Shown here in pieces: positions 61,101 through 64,000 of a stretch of DNA of 64,000 nt. The notes under the pieces were generated by a model. It was not told the origin of the DNA and made no database searches. It worked only from the letters and a program-made list of their open reading frames with translations. A program made the translations under genes and the position numbers. Every line of letters begins with the position of its first letter. Positions within the stretch are counted from its first letter, which is position 1. Origin of the DNA: Nitzschia sp. pyKryTriq1 (lineage: Eukaryota; Bacillariophyta; Bacillariophyceae; Bacillariales; Bacillariaceae); assembly GCA_956465555.1 (NCBI GenBank), contig OY101119.1, positions 682,001 through 746,000 on the forward strand, in the 5' to 3' direction.

Positions 61101-64000
61101 AAATGAGGAGGCGGTAGAAGCTAAATTCCCACCTTCGAAAGGAGTGGGGGCTTTTGACGACATCAGGGGAAAGACGGCCGAGCCCGAGGCGGTCTTGTCC
61201 TGGGCCTTCACAGAAAGTCCAAATGCTGGCTGTGCTTCGCTACCGAAAGGTGTCGGCGCCTTGCTCGTCATCGGTGGATAGGAAGATGTCATTGAAGGAG
61301 CTGACATTGTCGGTGGTGAGGGCTGCCCAAACGGTGTAGGAGCCTTGTTGGATAGAGGAGGGTAGGAACTACTCGCAGGTGCTGGGGATTTAGATGCGCC
61401 AAATGGGGTCGGAGCTTTGGTGGACATCGGAGGAAAGGCGGCCGATCCTCCAGAAGACCCGATCTGAGGTTTTGCTGCACTCCCACCGGGTGCTGGGGCT
61501 TTAGATGCGCCGAATGGGGTCGGAGCTTGCGTGGACATCGGAGGGAAGGCGGCCGTTCCTCCAGTAGATCCGATCTGAGGTTTCGCTAAACTCCCGCCAA
61601 ATGGCGTAGGTCCTTTCGTCGACATCGGAGGAAAGGGAGCAGAACCCGCAGCGCCAAATCCGATAGTTGGCTTTGCTGTACTTCCACCAAACGGTGTCGG
61701 GGCCTTGGTCGACAGTGGCGGGTACGACGAAGATGAAGCGGGTGCCTGGGATTTTGCGGTCGCGGTCGATCCTCCAAAGGGCGTAGGAGCCGTGCTTGAT
61801 AAAGGTGGATACGAGCTGCTAGCAGGTGCAGAAGCTTTCGCCGCGCCAAAGGGAGTGGGAGCTTTCGAGGACATTGGTGGGAAGGCTGCTGAATTCGTGG
61901 TCTTCTCCTGGGTTTTGGCTGAAGATCCAAACGGTGTTGGTGCCTGTTTTGCTATGGGCGGGTATGAGCCAGCCGATGACGTCTTTGCGGCGGATGCACC
62001 AAAAGGCGTCGGAGCCTTCGAAGAAAGTGGAGGATAAGATGACGACGAAGTGGGAATTGGTGCTTTAGCTGCGGCTGGCTGCCCAAAAGGGGTAGGCGCC
62101 TCGCTAGATAATGGTGGATATGCGCCGCTTGAAGATGGCGTCGCCTTTGATTCAGCAAACGCAGTAGGAGCCCTCGACGACATTGGGGGATAGGACGAGG
62201 ATGAAATCTTCTCAGCAGGCTTTGTCGCAGATCCAAAGAGAGTTGGTGCCTTTTGCGCCATTGGAGGGTATGCGCTATCAGTTTGAGGCTTGGCTACCTT
62301 TCTGGATTCTTTTGGAGCCGCTGCACCGAAGGGGGTTGGTGCGGTCAATGACATAGGAGGATACGAGGAAGAAGTCGAAGAATCTTTCGATTTGTTTTCT
62401 GCTTTTTGGTCTGACTCTTCTTTCTTGGCGGCAGGGGCCGGTGCACGAAAAGAAAATTCACCTCCGGTGCCAGACGCAAACGTAAAACCACCCCCGGGCT
62501 TCTCCTTCCCATCACTGGTTGGAGCAGGTGCACCGCCAAAGCTGAAACCGCCACCAGATGACGATGCTCCACCTCCAAAAGTAAAGCCGCTAGCAGCCTT
62601 CTCATCAGGCTTGGCTGAAGACGTCGAACCTCCACCAAAGCTGAAACCACCACCTCCAATGCTGCCACTGGGGACTCCTCCAAACGAAAATCCGCCACTG
62701 CCGATCGCACCAGAGCCACTCGCTCCAGAAACAGCACCGGTCTTCACCTCAGGATCGTCTTCGAAACCTGGACGGATCGTCTCGCAGGCAGGGCATTTCT
62801 TCTTGTCGCCAGTATTACGGACAGAACACACTTCGCATTTCCAGCTGTCCTTGTCCACTTGAAACAAACTACCCAAATCTTGCTTCGGGGCGTCATTGTC
62901 AGCCGCACCACTAGAGTTTCCGCCGCGACCCTCGTTATCCTCGTCGTCTTCGAAGTCAGACCCATCATCATCCCCGAACAGCCAGTCCATATACCAAGCG
63001 ATAAAGTCTGTCTCGTGGATCTTGTCGCCGGGTTTCTTCAACTTTTTCACGACTTTTCCAAACTCGTCCTCGCCGTATGTACTTCCCAGATTTGTAATGA
63101 GCTGTTCCATGTCGCACACATTGATGACTCGAACACCTGCTTCGGTCATGCTCAGATCACCGAAACACTTGCGGGCCTTCTTTTCTTCGTCGGCGCGTTC
63201 GGCCTTTTCGTCGCTGTCTAACGAGTCGCTATCCTCGTCGTCGCCACCCTCCGCCAGAGCTGTGTACCAATCAATGAAGGTTACCCTCGTCATTGTACCA
63301 GAGCCAGATGGATCGAGGAGTTGAATTTGAACGTCACGCTCATCCCCATAAAAGCCTTCACCGAGCTCATCGAGGAGGTCTTCAAATTTATCAGTCGGCA
63401 AGGAGCCAGCTTTGTCCTTGTCCATTTCGTCAAAGATTCGAGCGGCCTTCTTGCCCGCAGCTGTCAATTTATCAGCTACTACAGCCTTTGCCGAGGTATC
63501 TTTAGATGGTTCTAAAGGAGTAGATGATTGTGTCTTCTCTTTTTCGGGGACAGAGGTTGAAGCACCAAAGGTGAACCCAGGGGCCCTGCTCGTCGTAGAT
63601 GTTGCGGCAAAGGTAAAGCCACCCCCGGGCTTCTCCTTCCCATCACTGGTTGGAGCAGGTGCACCGCCAAAGCTGAAACCGCCACCAGATGACGATGCTC
63701 CACCTCCAAAAGTAAAGCCGCTAGCAGCCTTCTCATCAGGCTTGGCTGAAGACGTCGAACCTCCACCAAAGCTGAAACCACCACCTCCAATGCTGCCACT
63801 GGGGACTCCTCCAAACGAAAATCCGCCACTGCCGATCGCACCAGAGCCACTCGCTCCAGAAACAGCACCGGTCTTCACCTCAGGATCGTCTTCGAAACCT
63901 GGACGGATCGTCTCGCAGGCAGGGCATTTCTTCTTGTCGCCAGTATTACGGACAGAACACACTTCGCATTTCCAGCTGTCCTTGTCCACTTGAAACAAAC
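58116..64000 (-). CDS. Large FG nucleoporin with RanBP2 zinc fingers and EF-hand-like modules (partial, cut by right edge)
   Basis: The frame enters at 64000 and ends at 58116, about 1931 codons after removing one intron (59148-59234). From the N-terminal side: a RanBP2 finger (DSWKCEVCSVRNTGDKKKCPAC), FG repeats, a degenerate EF-hand-like region (DKDKAGSLPTDKF, then FIDWYTALAE), then a second, nearly identical finger plus FG unit 1131 bp on. After that come about twenty SSYPPLSSKAPTPFG-type repeats, a coiled coil (about 61000-60500), a second FG stretch and two copies of a 40-residue helical motif (FYQKHNPQKLGEVEKTLEKYK; FYQQKNPSKISEVDKVLQKY). The C-terminus is GGFG-rich. The layout resembles Nup214-type nucleoporins on the cytoplasmic face of the pore; the N-terminal propeller, if any, is outside the window. 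Confidence 0.82.
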   Translation of the reverse strand, partial: LFQVDKDSWKCEVCSVRNTGDKKKCPACETIRPGFEDDPEVKTGAVSGASGSGAIGSGGFSFGGVPSGSIGGGGFSFGGGSTSSAKPDEKAASGFTFGGGASSSGGGFSFGGAPAPTSDGKEKPGGGFTFAATSTTSRAPGFTFGASTSVPEKEKTQSSTPLEPSKDTSAKAVVADKLTAAGKKAARIFDEMDKDKAGSLPTDKFEDLLDELGEGFYGDERDVQIQLLDPSGSGTMTRVTFIDWYTALAEGGDDEDSDSLDSDEKAERADEEKKARKCFGDLSMTEAGVRVINVCDMEQLITNLGSTYGEDEFGKVVKKLKKPGDKIHETDFIAWYMDWLFGDDDGSDFEDDEDNEGRGGNSSGAADNDAPKQDLGSLFQVDKDSWKCEVCSVRNTGDKKKCPACETIRPGFEDDPEVKTGAVSGASGSGAIGSGGFSFGGVPSGSIGGGGFSFGGGSTSSAKPDEKAASGFTFGGGASSSGGGFSFGGAPAPTSDGKEKPGGGFTFASGTGGEFSFRAPAPAAKKEESDQKAENKSKDSSTSSSYPPMSLTAPTPFGAAAPKESRKVAKPQTDSAYPPMAQKAPTLFGSATKPAEKISSSSYPPMSSRAPTAFAESKATPSSSGAYPPLSSEAPTPFGQPAAAKAPIPTSSSSYPPLSSKAPTPFGASAAKTSSAGSYPPIAKQAPTPFGSSAKTQEKTTNSAAFPPMSSKAPTPFGAAKASAPASSSYPPLSSTAPTPFGGSTATAKSQAPASSSSYPPLSTKAPTPFGGSTAKPTIGFGAAGSAPFPPMSTKGPTPFGGSLAKPQIGSTGGTAAFPPMSTQAPTPFGASKAPAPGGSAAKPQIGSSGGSAAFPPMSTKAPTPFGASKSPAPASSSYPPLSNKAPTPFGQPSPPTMSAPSMTSSYPPMTSKAPTPFGSEAQPAFGLSVKAQDKTASGSAVFPLMSSKAPTPFEGGNLASTASSFKKSGNVNDSTIFSSSSSYPPLSSTAPTPFGGNGTKSSSSTGDKTPSSRGARVATAMSEKQSRSENRFISLERKMEDTNARLADLRDAAAYKCEDMESKIGRLVGKVQQMRLDLLGADSSLIQRKERSMFLLSRKTDASRQVQAAKQLVESRSSTGPGSATLAESQPLDYESERNRRKFAVGARSVKDQIDVLQSRIDLLSSVSDFPENPSLVFQAVMGLYTDTKELDGPIQRMENKLAETSKLAPFLSFPSNSTTGRSTYGLSPQKPQVRKRERMRPLPLAPTPQKVPPSRIVENAVDKWDAIEYALRDEADKARTIRLTGLSRANIARNATPPSQPIQRGLGRSLLLSPAKGPTPQQSSLTSTNSVVAVFSPDAKAKPRAAWDQVSSIDQNRTKHLSIPYPSDLKEATVSSKARDKLAAVGTTPEKVHARLELSKGEGPARLSPRPKREASQGSTAVDANKSSEGKITSNAAFPPMPAKAPTPFSQKTKGEGAPSSKSSSGSSYPPLSTVAPKPFSSKTSDTSDKAVDASKSKANAEAASGSEPSKSAATAFGDMKGLGNSLFSLGGNSSSKESSAFPPPKPPSAPDKGSITDYRQILSTFYQKHNPQKLGEVEKTLEKYKVSVPAPHGNLKRNFIHPVIFTYLLQLFSQGREVEMFQKLAAKYKVPSPLESTGPTPLPSSGTPALQASPFGSGAPAPSPFSSGSTNTSASPFGSSAPAPAPSPFGSSAPTSAQSPFGSSAPAPAQSPFGAANPSGLGAASPFGSTSASSTPFGSSGLSSPSPFGSTAAAPQPSPFGSTSAPPPAMPGPGTSQQSFQGRNPRDLLLQFYQQKNPSKISEVDKVLQKYRGNEEQLFRNLAKKYSMDPSVFGLSAGPASAFGAATGAPSPGGFGASPGGFGQQSLLSSSSPFGQSGGFGQPSALGGGSMPQAGGPTFGSSAGSTFGGGSSFGALASSPSPFGSPSPGGFGSAGPGFGSPSQGGFGGASPFGAPRR
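59148..59234 (-). other. Stop-free in-frame 87-nt intron in the nucleoporin gene
   Basis: Read on the minus strand, AAG|GTTAGTG is the donor and TTTTCACAG|GG the acceptor. Removal joins LEKYK to GREVEMFQKLAAKYK, which restores the spacing of the second copy of the motif (VLQKYRGNEEQLFRNLAKKY). The intron is 29 codons long without a stop, so retention would add 29 hydrophobic residues. Confidence 0.75.
62482..64000. repeat. 1131-bp near-identical tandem duplication within the nucleoporin gene
   Basis: 62482-62869 and 63613-64000 are nearly identical at the nucleotide level (one difference seen close to the left end of the shared part), offset by 1131 bp, or 377 codons. The unit holds a RanBP2 finger, FG repeats and the EF-hand-like region. 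The window ends inside the second copy, so more copies may follow. Confidence 0.85.

Noticed and set aside
58099-63993. Many plus-strand Pro/Lys/Gly-rich frames over the nucleoporin
   Set aside because: They mirror the FG and PTPFG repeats of the minus strand and have no independent support.

Overview
The window looks like nuclear DNA of a diatom, most likely a raphid pennate. Genes are compact, on both strands, with few short introns of GTRNGT...AG type. Several precursors combine a signal peptide with an aromatic residue at the presumed cleavage site, the diatom plastid-targeting pattern. There is a DUF6824 protein and a membrane-anchored GT92-like glycosyltransferase of a type expanded in diatoms. 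Genes of bacterial type (DUF2254, DUF6687, YchJ) sit among ordinary eukaryotic genes. The species cannot be named from the sequence alone.

Layout. 1-7.3 kb: a glycosyltransferase cut by the left edge, a CaMK-type kinase, a small plastid-type precursor and a membrane-anchored beta-propeller protein. 8.3-24.4 kb: a secreted cysteine-rich triple-repeat protein, a DUF6824 protein, a CmcJ/AsaB-like protein, a DUF2254 membrane protein, an F-box/LRR-like protein, a hemerythrin-like helical protein, POLE3, an MSS51-like MYND protein, a small membrane protein and an SDR reductase. 24.5-26.5 kb: a disturbed region with a 64-bp inverted repeat, a decayed coding stretch and duplicated noncoding segments. 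26.5-32.4 kb: a plastid-type YchJ protein, an HD-domain protein, a membrane-anchored PPAT-like enzyme and an M12B-like metalloprotease. 32.85-33.64 kb: a young but broken Ty1/copia element. 33.8-39.4 kb: an OSCA/TMEM63-like channel and an RSM22/METTL17 homologue, converging tail to tail. 40.4-44.1 kb: a coding remnant, a bZIP factor and 1.3 kb of repeat-bearing spacer. 44.1-57.5 kb: a plastid-type protein, a dihydrodiol-dehydrogenase-like enzyme, MutY, an RHL1-like protein, a DUF6687 protein, an RRM plus zinc-knuckle protein and an NDUFAF7-like methyltransferase. 57.7 kb: tRNA-Val(CAC). 58.1-64 kb: a large FG nucleoporin running off the right edge.

There are no operons. Genes are paired divergently (POLE3/MSS51-like, plastid protein/DHDH-like, MutY/RHL1-like) or end to end, with as little as 81 bp between stops. 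Coordinates for spliced genes span start to stop, and the exon limits I inferred are in the evidence.

The most unusual signals are: (1) a nucleoporin gene with a near-identical 1131-bp in-frame tandem duplication of a zinc-finger/FG/EF-hand-like module and a stop-free 87-nt intron; (2) dense GTAC/ACCGGT palindrome clusters confined to spacers; (3) the inverted-repeat-bounded region at 24.5-26.3 kb; (4) a MutY with non-canonical cysteine spacing; (5) several bacterial-type genes. No complete, previously undescribed multi-gene system could be demonstrated.
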